NCBI RefSeq assembly: GCF_964204645.1 | Contig: NC_134026.1 | Span: forward strand, 28,042,650-28,106,649 | Length of the DNA stretch: 64,000 nucleotides | Source: Tubulanus polymorphus | Lineage: Eukaryota; Nemertea; Palaeonemertea; Tubulaniformes; Tubulanidae | Direction of reading: 5' to 3' | Shown here: piece by piece, positions 24,778 through 39,300 of the stretch | Position numbering within the stretch: the stretch's first letter is position 1 | How the letters are laid out: each line of letters opens with the position of its first letter | Notes under the pieces: generated by a model | What the model saw: the letters and a program-made list of their open reading frames with translations, nothing else | Told to the model about the DNA's origin: nothing | The model's database searches: none | Translations under genes and position numbers: made by a program

Positions 24778-27661
24778 ATTTCTAGAGAACGGTCCACTTC
24801 TAAACGTGCTCAGTGAAGTTACATTGATAGGCCTATATGTACGCCAAATACACTGACCGTTCGTGTAGGCTTATCTCGACATGTTAACGGGACCCATTTT
24901 ACGACGATTGGTTATCAGTGGACTTCGTTTCTTAGGTGTATATCTAACGGTGGTCATTTTCCCGCTATCTTTATTTGATAATCGGGTCATGATTTCACTA
25001 ACGTTAGTTTTGAAAAAACAGTCTTCGAGTTTTCTCGGCCGTTCATTCAGGGAAACACTTTTAGCTATTCGAATGTTAAATCATTTTAAATAAACAACAT
25101 AAACATTCAAAGTTCATTTCTTTTCCGTTCTCAATGCAGTGATCACAGCTATTATGAATTATAGATTCGAATCATCTGGCGCACTACTCGCATGCCTCAC
25201 TACTAACAACTCTCCATTAATAACTAGGATTTTAATTAAGATGATTTTATTTACACTCCAACCAGGACTAATATACAATATTTACAATCAAGTGAAATAT
25301 AGTTATTTATTTATTCATTTATCTATTTATTTATCTATTTTACACTCAAACCCATTACAGGTGTTAGAGGGACAATATAACTTTTACCCTCAAGTGCTGC
25401 CCCTAAAGATATCGTTGACGGTGGATAGGTGAACTAATATGTTACTCGTCAGCCGCAGTATGATCTGAAACTTGCACTCGGGACCAACGTTATTTCCGCG
25501 ACCGTGATTTGGTGATACCATGAAATAAACCGCATTTTATGCTTACCCTCATTCAGTGCTTCCATCTATTGAGTAAGCCTGTAACTGATGTACTTCGCGA
25601 AAAGTTTGCTAAAATAAATCGCCGGCTGTGTTTATTGTTTTAAATACGAATTAACTGAGCCAGTAATACCTGTCGTAAGTAAATTATTTAATTATCGTAA
25701 ATCTGCTCGATTCGAAGATAATGTGCATGCAATTTGCGAACACTTAATTGATTGGATAAATTAGAAATTCTTTAGTTAGTAAGCCAGTGACCAGTGTGAA
25801 AGTGTCGAGAAACACAAATCGTGCAAATCGGTTTGATTTACTTTTATTGGTGTTTTAAGCTATGAAGTGTTGAATGAAATTATCATTGTTCATAGGCCCT
25901 ACCCATAGACGTCATGGTCACCTTGGTCATGGAAGTAAAAAAGGAGGCTAAAAAAGAAATGTTAAGTTAAATGTTGGTTTGCGAATTCAAGTTTTAGTCT
26001 GAATACAGTTTTTTCGTGCTCGATTTAATTACACCGGAGACTGGCTTTGATTATTTCAGCTACGTTAGACAGTAAACAATGATATAGCATAAAACTAGAT
26101 GGATCCAACCAACTATTGCACCCAACCCCCTCCAAAGTCTTTAGGTTGATAATTTCAGTTTTCTTAGATCTTGTAGGTAAAGTAGGAATGACAATTCGTT
26201 TACGATTTGAAAGACATCCTGTGGTTTCATACATGACACCGTTTTAATGTAATCATTTCCAGGGGATAAAATTATGGTCTTTAATATTATGAAAAAGGAA
26301 GATAAAGAAGATATTTAACGGAACCACATGCTTTCATTCCATCACCTGCTCATGATGCGCCTCACTGTTCCTGAAAACAAAGCCAGCAATAAAACTGGTC
26401 GGCATATGGTGCATCACTGCTAGGACGTCACTTAGACCTCTTTGTACTAAAATTGATGTACAATTTACTTTCCTTTGTTAGTTTGATTACAGTAAAGTAT
26501 TCAAATTTGTCCATGCATGTTTTCATAACTGAAGGATAGCAGCCTATTGATCGTACTTTAAAAAGGAATTTAGAAAACTGATATTTCTGCTGCTCTGCGA
26601 GTTTACGAATATGCTCATTTTGTATTGATAGCGCTCAAATATTTCCGAAGTGTGCACACATTGTTAAATACTAGTTTTTCATGCTATAAACGTTATATTA
26701 CGATAATCATTGAAAGCTAGCTCGACCTCGGCCATTCTCATTTCTCTACAGACAATGGGTGACAGGAAATGTATTTTCATTGTATAACACACAAAAGGCT
26801 TGAACTACCTCTGAACTCAAATAGTGTGTAAATATAATTCCATTTTACAGAAGAAAGTCAGTTCACAGTCAAATAAACGAACGAATTTAGTTTTTTTCTG
26901 GGCTTGAATAGGCATATTTTGTTGTGAATCGCTCTTGTGTCTTGGTGGGAAGAAGTAATGCAAATTTTCTTATCTAATCTGTCAACATGTCTGTCTATGT
27001 CTGAGTGACATCATCGCAAATAATAAAATCATTGATAATGTTTAAAGGCAACCTGGGAATTTAGAGAAGGGTTTCATTACTATGTTCTCATTCGAATCAT
27101 AGGTAATTACTGATTTTAATTAACATATAGATGTAAGAATGGGGTTTTATGTCTGGTTGATTACTACTTCTATTTGTTTTTATGTGAATTCGGAGCTTTG
27201 CCTGTGGTTATTTAAGTGACAGTAAATACCCAGCTAACGAAGTTTTACCAATTAATCCGGTTTAGAGATTAATATGAATGGCACTCTTTCATTGGTCTGT
27301 GACAAGTTCTCTATAATGCCATTACTGAATGTGCTTTTAAATGCATTCAACATGTCACGCACACATATTAATTTCTGTGAATGGTCTGACAGGGGGTACC
27401 ACTTTCTCCCAGTTGGTTGAGGCGCTTTCATTTATTGTTTTCTATAGAAATGACATTAGGTGGGTGGCAAAGTGCTAAATTATATTTGCGGATGTTTCAT
27501 TAATTAGGACTGGCAGACAGTTCATCAACTGCCTCCTGCGATTCTGTTCAAAGTACATCTGGTGAATTTATGCACGTGTTGTGATTTATGTCCTGCTATC
27601 TGTTACATAATATTCGATCATTTATGACATTAATTTGTTATCTCGATATTTTGTAGGTTTG
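24778..27661. other. Intergenic region, no gene seen
   Basis: About 2.9 kb between divergent genes. The open frames are short, AT-rich and lack splice or start context. A low-complexity TTTATTTATC-like tract lies near 25300-25340. Non-coding 5' exons of the LZTS gene are likely in this stretch, because a strong acceptor (TATTTTGTAG) ends just before 27657, but I cannot locate their donors. Confidence 0.4.
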
Positions 27662-27685
27662 ATGGCGGCTTTGTCGGACTTTTAA
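27662..27685 (+). other. Seven-codon upstream ORF before LZTS start
   Basis: An ATG at 27662 opens a frame reading MAALSDF and stops at 27685, two bases before the main ATG at 27688. Its context (TTTGATGG) is moderate. A uORF this close would be expected to restrain or reroute initiation if it is in the mature transcript. It lies just after a probable splice acceptor. Confidence 0.45.
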
Positions 27686-27687
27686 AG

Positions 27688-30600
27688 ATGGAGGATACAA
27701 ACTGTAGCAGCGTTGATAATGCAGTAGTGCTTAGTAATGACATTCTTTTTACGGAAGATGAACCCGGTCAAACTGTCGAAACATCCTCTATATATTCTAC
27801 GCCATCCGTTCATTCGAACTCTTCGCAAGAGGGAACTCACCGTTTTTCGAGGGATGGTAATTATTCGTCGCTGCAGCGTCGAGGCAGACGCGCTATTTAT
27901 CAGAAACATCGCGATGATTCCGATTATGGTTTCGTCAATTGCGTAACTTCGAGAAACGGTTCGGTATCGGACGATTACGCGGCTATCCGTGATACGCACC
28001 GCGGTCCTCCACCTCCGGCACCGCCTCGACCTAAACCTCGTTCGAATTCCTACGCGGATCCTTATTACGCGCGACATCGAAAACTGAAAGCTACGAACGG
28101 AATATTCGAAGATAATTACACCTTACCAAATAAACCGATGTTCGCGTCGCGCAGAAATACATGGTCTCCACCAGCCATACAACGAGCTGATTTATCTATA
28201 CCTCATTGTAGTAATGGAGAATATGCTGCGTTACGTAATTACAGTTCAAATTCGGACTCACATACGGGCGCAGCAGTATCGGACCGAGTTTATGAAATGC
28301 CTGATATCAAGGAACCGGCTAAGCTTCCGCCGCAGAGCGGTGTTCTAAACCAGGTAGGATATTTGTCGAGAAAAGCATTTGTTGTTTCTCTGTGAGAGGT
28401 AGGCTATATTGCAGAGTGTGAATTAGCTGAGGTTGAATGTCATTCCAAATGTATTATGAAATGTGAGTCAATATGCGCAGTATTTCTTTTCTTTATTAGT
28501 ATTCGGTCAACAGATAGGAAACTATGTGACACAGGTCAAAATTTCCCCCAATTTGTCAAAAACATTGCAGAATGGATCAAAGGCTAGATTCTTGAACCGG
28601 AAGTTTTATCAGTTACAGTTATTGTGAAATTTATTTGATCTAAGACATCAAAGGATTAGTAACGCAACCTTTCTTTATTGCGTGTCTAGTGACCCAGTAG
28701 ATGTCGCTACAGTGTCATAATTCTAGTTTGACAAATTCCCACCAGATGGTGTCAATGTGCTTGAAAAGGCTAGTACTAGAAAAAAAAAAGGCTAGTACTA
28801 GAGGGTAGTTAGGAAACTGATTAAATGGTCAATCCAGTTGAAGCTTTAGTGTTTCTCTAAGGGGCGGTTGTCGTGTGTTACTTCAAATAGATAATAATTC
28901 TACAATCAAATTTATGTTGAATACTTTCAGTTGTCTACAAAGTACAGTAAAAATGAACAATCACTTGAGCTCTTCAACTTCAACTCTACGATCATGTTTC
29001 TGAAAGTATAACATACTATAACTGCTTGTCATATTTTTCCTTTCCCGAGGGGATTTTTTTATGAGTCATCAGCCACAACAAAGATAAAAATTCCTTTGTA
29101 GAATGTATGTGATAACCCTGTGATATTGCAGCTTCAGGCAATCGGATGTATTTCCTGCTGGAGCTGTGTGTAGTTAATAAAATCAAATCTTAGTGCGTTT
29201 ATCAGTATATTTCTTAGTATTTACAGTTGATAACTTCTCTAGCTTTCAATTGACATTAGTTGGATATTTTCATTAAGCCGATACCCAGATATCATATTTT
29301 AGCTACATAAATAACACTGTGACTAGCGCTATAGTTTGAGAAAAGTAAATAACAGGTTAGTTGAAAGGTCTGAGTCAAGACTGATCAGTACATGTGTCTA
29401 GTCTCTGATAGGAATAATGGAATGGAGATTCACTTGTAGCTGTAGTGTCGGAACTCAAACTACTTTTGCCGATACTTTCCAAATTTTGTTATCTCATGGC
29501 TTAAAATCTCAACGCGATTTACAGGTGAGCTTGATTATAATAAATACTTTACAATCCAATCTAAAATGTGAGCGTCTCTGTGAAATGGATTGCATTTCAT
29601 TGTTGACTATTTCTTTATCTTCTCCTATGAAAAAGTACAATATTTATGTTTGTATAGTGAATGCCTACGGCAGTTGTTCTGTCCCCTATATGACAATGAA
29701 TATCTTTGGGAAGAACAAATGGCTGCTTAATTTATTGATGATTTAAAGCAAGAAGAACAAGTTCATATTCAGGTTCTATTATGTGATATACATGAATGAT
29801 CCATTAAAAAACATCTAGTAATATATTGATAACCATTTATAATCCAGTAACTGTAGTTTTCAGTTTGGATTTGTCTGTGAAAGGGGTATTATATGCGTTT
29901 AAAACTGTAAAACTTTCAAGGGAATATTAGATACATAATGCTATGAAAAAGTTGAACTGTTTGTTCTTTTATGGATATTGAGCATGCATTGTCTTTGACA
30001 AACAATATTAAGTACGAACATAAAACTGTGATAAACTATTTAGTTTAATAGCTAGGCTATAAGAACAAGTGACCCAGCTCAACTGATAGCTGATGATGAC
30101 TTCATTGCTGTATTGATTATTATCGATCAATATTGTTCGATATTATGGATTGAATGTTATTACGCAGGATTAGTTTATTATACGCGGATTTACCGCATAT
30201 TTTTATATCATAATCATCTGATTTCGAGGGATATTTGTTTGGTAGGAGATAGTGTTGTATCTCTATAAGAGAAGGAATAATGCACCCCCTCGGATGAATA
30301 TTAAATATTACCAGTGTGAAGTGTTTATAATGTAAACCTATAATTCAATGCGACTCAACTGCACATTTCGTAGCAGCTGGTAGCTGATTCTATGTATGGT
30401 AGACTAGTTAGTGTCATTGTTCGTACACCCGGGAATGAAAATAGAATGGCAACGTTAAAACGCTCTGAGAGTAAATTCTATCATTTCTTGTGGCTTAGGA
30501 TTGAATATTGTCTGATGGATAAATGGAGTTATTCGCGTTTAATTAGGCGGTCGGCAACAAAGTGTATGTGAGTGCAGTCAGAAGCTGTCGTGTACAGGTT

Positions 30601-33600
30601 TCATAGTAGTCAGTCAGTGTTCACTATATATGGAATAAACGAATTTAGTCTCCCGGTTAAAGGTGATATATCACAATAGATCGTCGTCGGTGGATATTTA
30701 GAATTGGAGTAAATCCAAGACGGGTATTTGCACTAAATTCAAACAATACTATGGTCTAGTATGATCGGATTAAATCGTGAATGTAGGATATTTTTACGGA
30801 GGAACTGAGCAGTACTAAACTTGTATACAAAACGATTATGGCATCTTTCTACCTCATTAGTCATCGCTGAATTCTATCACTGGAATGCACTGTTAAGTAT
30901 TCGAGTGACCTTAACGCGGTAATAATAATGGAAATTCAGCCATTTCGATTGATAAAATCTTCGACTATGTTCGCGGTGACGAAGTCTCGTAGCCAACCGA
31001 ATTTGTTGGATCAAAAAATGTATGTACAACATATAGGAGGTTCGTCATTGGATTTGTGTTCTTTGAAACGTCATTCTCATCTGGTAAGATTGCTCGAAAT
31101 CTTTTATTTTCTATTTAAATGATTTAATGTGATGATTTAATGAGATCGGAAATGATAGGTATGATAATGCTAGAAGTTGAATATTAAACATCTGTATTAT
31201 CTGTTATGGGAAATTTATCATCTGGAGATGTGAGCATTGTTTAAGATTTAAACACATTTCTTCCATAGAATGAATTGTTTACAAGACCATTAGGAGGTTT
31301 GAATTGAATTGCAGAACCAGTTTTCTCTTAGTTTTGAGATAATAATAGCTTGTTATTCTTACTTTTGAAGCTTTTGTCCTAAGTTGAAAGTGCATTCGTG
31401 CAAATATCTTGTTTTGTATATAAGTAATACGTGGTCAGTCGTTGGATGTACAGTGCAATATAAGTCTGATAGATTTCTATTTCATTTCTATTTGATCCAT
31501 AGACCTGTGAATGATAAACGAGTTAAATGAATAGATGGATGATATTTGACTATTAGTGATAATCATCATTCTGTATCAGTATTAAGAGCCCTCATGATTA
31601 TGAACAATCGAGGGATTTATGAATTATGCAGTATCTGCCGGGCACATCACTGTGTTCAGTCAATATGCTATACAATACAAATTCCACAATGTATAAGAAA
31701 AAAAGGTCCAAAAGGTTTCCTTGGGCTACAACTAAATGATGAAATAAACAGTACGATTCAGATTTCATAATTTTGCTGTTACTTAAGTATTCCTGAATAT
31801 AACTGTTAGAATATAGGCCTCCCGGGGGTAGTCGAAATTTTGGGGGGAAAAAAACGATAGCTCGAGGAAATATTTCGAACTGTTTTTCTTTCATGTGGCA
31901 TTTTATCGTAGATTGTTGAAACATAGACAATTTTTCATCAAGATTAATGTATGGTTCGTGATAATCCGTATTGACTTGTTGGTCGGAATATTTTGTGGAT
32001 ATTTGGTTCATCTATTGTTTATCAACTGGAAATTTCATATCAAGCCTCTATGCATTATACAGTATGTAGGCTACACTAGAACTCTTTTAGCATTGCGTGT
32101 TGTTAGTTTTTATCACAGCTTGAAAGATAGAATTTCTCCTCGATATAATGGCTGATCGCGCCTTTCTTTTCTAAAACAAAGTGTTCAGTTTCATAAAGAG
32201 AACAATTATTTTAAGATTGGCGGCTAAAACAACTGCTGGTTTTGATAACATACATTTTCTATTATGCGATGAATTTAAATTCCTAGTTATTTCCTGAATA
32301 TCAACTAACACTACTAGAATTCGATAAAGATTGATAATTTTGATGATGAGTCACGGGCTTTGCTGGTTTCTTGGAAATATTACCTCATAACTATTGACCC
32401 TACAATACTAATAAGCAGATCAATTAGATACCATTGTATCCATGGAAAGCACACTAAAGTACTTATGACATGAAAGTGTTTATTTTTCCTCTCAGTCATG
32501 GTAGACAGATTCCACTGAAATTGAGTTTAGAACACCTGTAGAAAGACACATTGATTATTATATAATCACTGTTCAGGATTTAGTCACTGATTAAATATAT
32601 ATGAACTGAAGTCTTATTTGCATATGTTGAGTGAAACTATCAGTCGGATTTCATTTTGGATTATTTTAAGATTTGAAATCATACTTCACAGTCATTTATA
32701 GCATTGCATTACTGGCTCAGTGACGAGCATGTTTGATATATCTTTGCCTCAAATTGTCTTCACATCTCAGGTTTGTTGTAAACTGACTAGCTGATCGTTG
32801 TACAGGCAATACGTGTGTTGACGTATATTATCTATCATTGAAGATTAATATTTGTCTTAATCTTATATATTTCAGAGTCCTGACAAAGTTGTGCTGCGTC
32901 CTCTTGCCTTTAAGCCGGTTGTACCTCAAAAACTAAGTCCGCCGATTCAGCCTCGCCATGACCCTAGTCATAGTCTCAGCGATGAGGGATATAGTGATAT
33001 ACAAACTTCACCGGGTAATTCTGGTTACGGTCAGATAATGCGAAAATACAGCGGTACGCGCTGCTTACAGAAAAATGGAGAACATACCGTTTATGGTGCT
33101 ATTAATAAAACGTACGTGGATCGTCCGAGATCTCAGTCTTCGTCGAGTCGATTGTCGTCGAACGCGATGATGACGCCGTCGCCGAGTGACAGCGGCGTCG
33201 GAGAAATCGAGGCTCTACTCAGAGATAAAGATGCTCAGATTAATCAGTTACGCGAAACGATGGATCAAAACGAACGCGTCATATTTCAGGTGCTCGAAGA
33301 AAAACAAATCGCGTGGGAACTAGAAATGGACGAACTTAAGCGCCAGTGTCAGGATAGGGTGAAATTCATCCAACAAAAGGCCAGTAAAGCGGAGCAGTCG
33401 TATATGCTTCAGGTCTACAAACTTCAACAAGAAAAGCTTAAGTTACAAGAAGATTCAGGTGAAGTTTCGAAAGAAAAAGACGCTTTCGATCGGAAGTGTA
33501 AAAGTTTAGAAACGGACTTAGCGGACAGTAAGTCCGAAGTCGATACGTTGAAATGGGAAATCCATCAGAAATCGGGCGAGATTTCTTTGTTAAAATCGCA

Positions 33601-34144
33601 AATCAAAGAAGCAAAAGAAGAAATCGTCGGAAAAGCTAGCGAAACGTTGTCGTGCAGAACTCAGGTTAAAGACCTCAGAGATATAATCAACGGTAAAAAT
33701 GTCGATATAGCCGATATGGATAAAGAGTTGATGGATATTAAGCAAAAACTGAATGCGTCGGAGGATGAAATCGAACGGCTAAAAAGTAATAAAACGGAGA
33801 ATAATTCGGTTTCGGACAAATTATCAGAGAACAGCGTATCGCAGACGATGCTTTCATTAGACTCAGGTGTAATCGAGGAAAACAAGGAACTACTAGACGC
33901 CACCGTGCTAAGACTTCGCGCCGAGTTGCTACAGCAACGGGAAGAATTCGAAACTGAACGCGAAATCTGGCTCGAAGAGAAAAATAAAGTGATATGCTAC
34001 CAGAAACAATTACAGTTGAATTATGTGCAAATGTATCGGAAAAATAAAATGTTAGAAGCAGATATTGAGCAACTGACATTAGATCTGGAACGAAGAGATA
34101 TGCAGTTATTAGACAATCCACCCGAAGAAGAATCAGCCTGCTGA
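27688..34144 (+). CDS. LZTS: LZTS family (leucine zipper putative tumor suppressor / Fez1 domain) protein
   Basis: Two coding exons, 27688-28353 and 32876-34144, join in phase 0 to about 644 aa. The first exon encodes a disordered region with a proline-rich SH3-ligand-like stretch (PPPPAPPRPKPR). The second begins with RPLAFKPVVP, matching the RPTAFKPV block of vertebrate LZTS1, then a Ser-rich segment (SPSDSGVGE) and a long coiled coil from about residue 330 to the end. Family-diagnostic strings are visible: WEIHQKSGEISLLK and EEKNKVICYQKQLQLNYVQM. In vertebrates these proteins are scaffolds at synapses, centrosomes or the cytoskeleton and affect cell-cycle and Wnt signalling; a similar adaptor role is inferred. 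N4BP3 shares the Fez1 domain but is a poorer match. The intron is 4.5 kb and contains a second candidate first exon at 30928-31083. Likely polyadenylation signal at 35020-35025. Confidence 0.88.
28763..28803. repeat. Short tandem duplication in LZTS intron
   Basis: The 17-base string AAAAGGCTAGTACTAGA occurs twice in direct orientation, separated by a few A residues. It is a local replication-slippage duplication with no evident function. Confidence 0.7.
30928..31083 (+). CDS. LZTS: Alternative first coding exon of LZTS
   Basis: Open frame beginning ATG at 30928 (MEIQPFRLIKSS, then SRSQPNLL and LCSLKRHSHL) and ending at a good donor (CTG|GTAAGA) in phase 0, the same phase as the acceptor at 32876. 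No acceptor-like sequence precedes the ATG, so it reads as a first exon with its own promoter rather than an internal exon. The isoform would be about 474 aa, lacking the proline-rich N-terminus but keeping the whole Fez1 coiled coil. Transcript evidence is needed to prove use. Confidence 0.5.
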
Positions 34145-36346
34145 CAACTTTGTCAATATTTTGTGTGTAATTAATTGTCAACTTTTTTTCATATCAAGTC
34201 ATCAACTGTGTTTGTGCTCTTACTTTCGATCCATGCAAAATAGACAATCAATCGAGTTAACCATCGTTGTTAAGTGTTAAGGGCAGATGTGGGGATCTTA
34301 AAACACTGCCGAAAAACATCTAGTGAAAAAGCGAGAAGCTACCATAAATTCTATGAAAAAATGTGCTGCCATTGTTTCCATCTGTTTATTTCTTGGGTGC
34401 CTGGTTTCTAATTCGTTCATCGTAAAATGAATAGCCATCTAGAATTGCAACGAAATTGAACCGACAAGTCATAATCATGGTGTCAATTTACTTAAACAAA
34501 CATTTAATCCACTGCGCGTGGGCTGTCGCTTGTTTGATGGTTCATTTATTCTCGGTCATATTTTTTTGGAAAATAATGAATGAATTGATTTCAACTTCAC
34601 AACTTGACATAATGATTAGGATTGGAATTTTATCAGAATGACTCAGTCTATAGCTCTGGTAAACATGGTCTTTATGAATTGTAAGCTATATATTTCACTT
34701 GTGGAAGTGACACTATTCATATTGTGTAAACATAATTTAATCGAAGCCTAACACAATCGGTTTGACCCTTAAAATCTGACTGGTTTTTTAAAAAGAATCG
34801 TTCATATGCTTTAATAATGCCATGTCAGGAAATAGAATGAACTTTGAGATAACATTGATTAGTATTAAGTTTCTTAGGAATGTATCATTTGAGCAATTAA
34901 AAACTTCAATCAAATTCATTGACTTATATATCCAGATATCAGTGTGATTTGTAATAACTCAGGGCAGTTTCCGATCTGTGAAACTAAAACGGTTGTTATC
35001 TATACTGAGTCATGTTGAAAATAAAGTTAATTATTCTGTGAATTTATGTAACATTCCGATCGGTAAGCCCCAACTTTTCATAACATACAACAGCTGTACT
35101 CTCTCTTCAGCCTGGATGGTTAGAAAAATATGGTTATATTTCTGTTTCTTTTGATTAATAACATATTTTTTGTTATGACATGTGCTACCGATTTTTGGAG
35201 AAGGAACTTACCGGTACTTTATGTAAATCAGTAATAGCCCCACATCTTGACTGATTTAAAGGTCAGATATAGGTACATGCATTATATATAAGTGATGAAT
35301 CAGCCGTATTATTCCGACACATTCAATATGTAAAGATTCTGGATACGTAGCTTTAAATAAAGGATTTTTACCATACCGGTAAATTGATTTCCTATCGGCT
35401 ATTGCACCTTTGTTGTTACAATATTATGCATATACCCAGTAGTGCATATCTAGTAGGTCAGCGATTTCCATTTGCATACATTTATTTCATTGCAACTGCA
35501 TTACATTTGTTTGTAATTATGTGATGTAATATGAAAGCGTGTTTTGATACTCTGTTCTGCGCATTATTGAATGCTTGATTTTCAAGACAAATATATTTCA
35601 AAAATCAATTAAAATATCCATTGTTTGTTGTAGTCGCTTACTCTGTTTTGTCATGAGGACTTCAACCGCCACAAAATACCACTAAGTCCATACCAAGTGT
35701 TGAAATGTGCTTACTTCTGCTTAGTCCTACTACTGTACCACACTAGTGAAAAGGGCACTATAGAAATTGAACTATTATTATTCATAATGTCTCCAAGTTT
35801 CCTGTCATCTTACTGAAGTCCAATAACACCAAACCTATTCCTCAAAAATCCTCCATCAACTAACAAAAATCAAAGAATATATTAAAATTATCGTTTTATT
35901 GTTCCTACACAGATGATGGTACAAGTGAGTTGGCTGGTTATTCGATAAAGCTTTTATTTTCTGCATCTATGAACGATGATGAATCTAGTGCACAGCGAAC
36001 ACGAACTAAAACATACTTTATATGCATATAAATTAAAACCGTGGAATGACCTCACAAGACAGTACAGACAATGAACGATACAAAAAATCTATCAATTAGC
36101 TGATTTTCCACTACGTCTATATAAAAGCCACAGCATGACCATAACCTAAGCCAATGATTGGTTAAAATATGAAGACAAGATTGCAAGTGCTCGTCTAAGC
36201 TATCATTGATTCAAGAGTTCTAATCGTTTAATCAAGTTCGTAAATGTTATTCACATCTCATAGTTGAACTATATAGTTTTCATAAATGCAATTCATGCAT
36301 GAATTTTTTTAAAAGTCACTACAGTAGTTGATGGCCGGGGATGATG
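34145..36346. other. 3' UTRs of LZTS and TCERG1
   Basis: Two convergent genes end here. AATAAA at 35020-35025 serves the plus-strand LZTS gene, and TTTATT at 35895-35900 (AATAAA on the minus strand) is a candidate for TCERG1. No additional coding exon, repeat or RNA gene is evident in the roughly 2.2 kb. Confidence 0.5.
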
Positions 36347-39300
36347 TTATTTGCGTCTGCTCGGTTCAGTCGCTGTCGGCGGAGGTGGTACGCCTTTACG
36401 ATCGAGATCTTCCATCCACGACATCAACATTTTCTTTCGTTCTTCTTCAACGCAATCGAGGATCAGATACCGACGATCGTTCTATGAAATGAGAAGAAAT
36501 TCGTTCAATAATCATTCTATACGATCAGTCTAGCGTGAAGCTGTTCGTGCATTATGACAAAGCGCCCACCTGTAAAACTTTAATGATATCATTGTAATGT
36601 TGTTCATTTTCCTGGCACATTTTCAAAGACCTGGAAATAGAAAACGTTGAAGATGTTTACTTAAGACAGACAGAGAATTTAATGTCTGCAGAGAAACCGA
36701 AACTTACTTATACGTTATGAGTTTAGTCTCTTTTAAAAGTTCTCTGAAATCGCTCTTTCCTTGTAGATACTTTTCGTGTATGTAATCGTTGAATTCTCGT
36801 TCTCTTTTCTAGAAATAAATCGCGATAAAAAACTGTAATTAAACTTAGATTCATTTGGTTGCATAACGGAGGAATCGTTGAGTAAAATCTTACCCGATCA
36901 CTCGACGAGAATTTACCATATCGCGGATCTTCTTTTATCAACTTTTTGACCTCTTTCCATGTCGACGTTAAATTTAACTTGAGAGAATAACAAATCACAA
37001 TTTTTAAGCAGTAGAATAAGCCAAAAAATTTCTAAACAAATTAGCGGCAAAAGATTTTACCTCGGACGTTTCTTCTAATAACTTGTGAAACATTTCTTTA
37101 TTTTTCTTGACCAAACATTCAACGTGTTCGTCGAACAGTTTTTCCTTTTCTTCGCGGTCCAATGAATCGACCAAGTCCCAACGATGGTCTTTACGAAGGG
37201 CCTTTCGCGTATCCCTCCATGAAGCATCGGCATTTCGTACCTGTACAATCAGTATACATATAAATAAATATACACAGGCTCACACGCAATATTTCAAATG
37301 GGAGGTTGTGTCAACAAGGGCAGCAGAACAGAAGGGAGCTCCAGAAAAATTTTGAAATTTAGGTGCTCTTAGTTGTGATCTCCTTTTGAGATACAGGCCT
37401 ACCCGTTTGTAGCGGCAGGTTTTCTCATTTCAAAATTGATAAAACGAAATAGATTTTCACATACCATATCTGCTAGTAAAGCTTTGAAATGCTGGACAGC
37501 TTCATCTTTTTTGTGCTGTTCTCTTTCTTTATCACGTTCTCTCAAAGATGACGACAACGATCTTTGTACCTCTTTTTCTCTTTCGCGAATACTCGCTTCT
37601 ATTCGCTCTTGTTTTTCTCTTTCTTTCTTATCTTCTTCATCTGACTCTTGCTGCTTCGATGAAAAACAATATGAGAATCACCACATTTAGAATTACCCGG
37701 TGATTTATGCAAGTGATTCAGTCTCTCTACATACCTTCGCTTCGTCGAGAGTTTTAATGTAATCTCTGAACCAATCCTCACGACGACCACTACTTTCAAT
37801 AGCTTTGTATCGAGGATCAGAATCGACACGTTTTTTCGTCTCCGACCAACGTGAGTGTCTGTCCAGATCATCTAACTCCTTAAGCATCGATATGTAATCG
37901 GCCTTCAGCTGAAATGGTTGAAACGAAAAAACGCTCGATAATTTTTGGCATAAATACTAAAGAAAGAAATGCAGAAAAACCCTCAGTAGAGGTAGTGAGG
38001 GTTGCGACATTTGCTCAAGCATCCATTGATCGAAAGAAAAATCATAACAATTTCAACCGAACTGAAGGTTTTTCAACACTTCTCTCTTACAACATCAGCA
38101 ATTATCCCTAGAATGATGTTCAACTTAAAAAAGCTGCAAAAAATTTCAATTTTAGTGCCACTGCTTTGTAGCATCGAGACCTGGTTCAAATGTCTCTACA
38201 CTGAGATTAAGCATCAAGAAGAGATTTTGATTTGATTTTCACCAATTGAGCTCAGTTCTTAGTTGGGCGGCCACATAGCAGTGGGCTGAAAACAAGTTCA
38301 TATATTCAAGGACAAGTTACAATTGAAACCTCACAATAAAGTATTTTATACAATTCATAGTGCATATTAAACTGAATAAAACATGTGTCATCATCATTGC
38401 AAGTCAGGGAATAAAGTCAATATCTAATTAGTATTAAGAATATACAGCGCCAAATATGATCTTCTTATATTGATCTTTCATTTTTTGCTACAGATGATGC
38501 CACACAGTCAAACGCCCTTTCCTCAAATAATATATTCTGTGAGAAAAGAGCAAGTACTAGATACTAACGCAGCTAGGAAGCTGCACCAAGGAATTTCAGA
38601 TATTTCAAATGATGTACTTCGCACAGCTCTCTAACTAAATTAGATCTTCCTACAAAACAATGACATATTCTGGGATGATGTGACACACCCATTAACAATC
38701 TCACACACATCATCTAGTAAGATACTACTATTTAAACATACAGCTTTTGTCACAACTTGGTTAACATTTTACACAGCTTAACATTTCAACATTTAGATTT
38801 TCAAAAAGCATTATTTCATATTATTTCTTGCAAAAATTACTATTATCATTAAATTACTATTTGCAGTAAAATCGATATACTACAAGAATGAATTCACTCA
38901 CTCACAACATGCAAATAAACCACATCATCCCAGAGATTATTAATGTTATCCCCTTTGTAGAATAAACTTCAGTACCTCAACAACTTACAAAATACGTGCT
39001 ACCATGACTTTAAGTAAATAAGTGGCTTTGATCCCAAAATGCAACTGACTGTCATCTTTTTGTGGCAATTTATTCAGCCTCGGTAGTTATTTCTTGTTGC
39101 GTTCTTCTCCGAAAAGGGAATGACAACATGATATAAATTAGACTGCGTTAATCAGAGCAAAACCTATCATTCAATTTCACTTATCAGGACAACAAGAATT
39201 TTGATCATCGAGTTCTTTATGAGACTTTAAGTTATCAATTCTTATCCACCAAAATTATGTCGGCAGTGTGTTTGAGCATTAGTTTTGTGACACATTTATC

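Noticed and set aside
24881-25093. 70-codon plus-strand open frame upstream of copy B
   Set aside because: No family resemblance, no splice continuation, and it lies in the promoter side of a minus-strand gene.
31598-32011. 137-codon minus-strand open frame within the LZTS intron
   Set aside because: AT-rich, no recognisable domain, no splice partners, and it overlaps a short G-rich tract; most likely chance.
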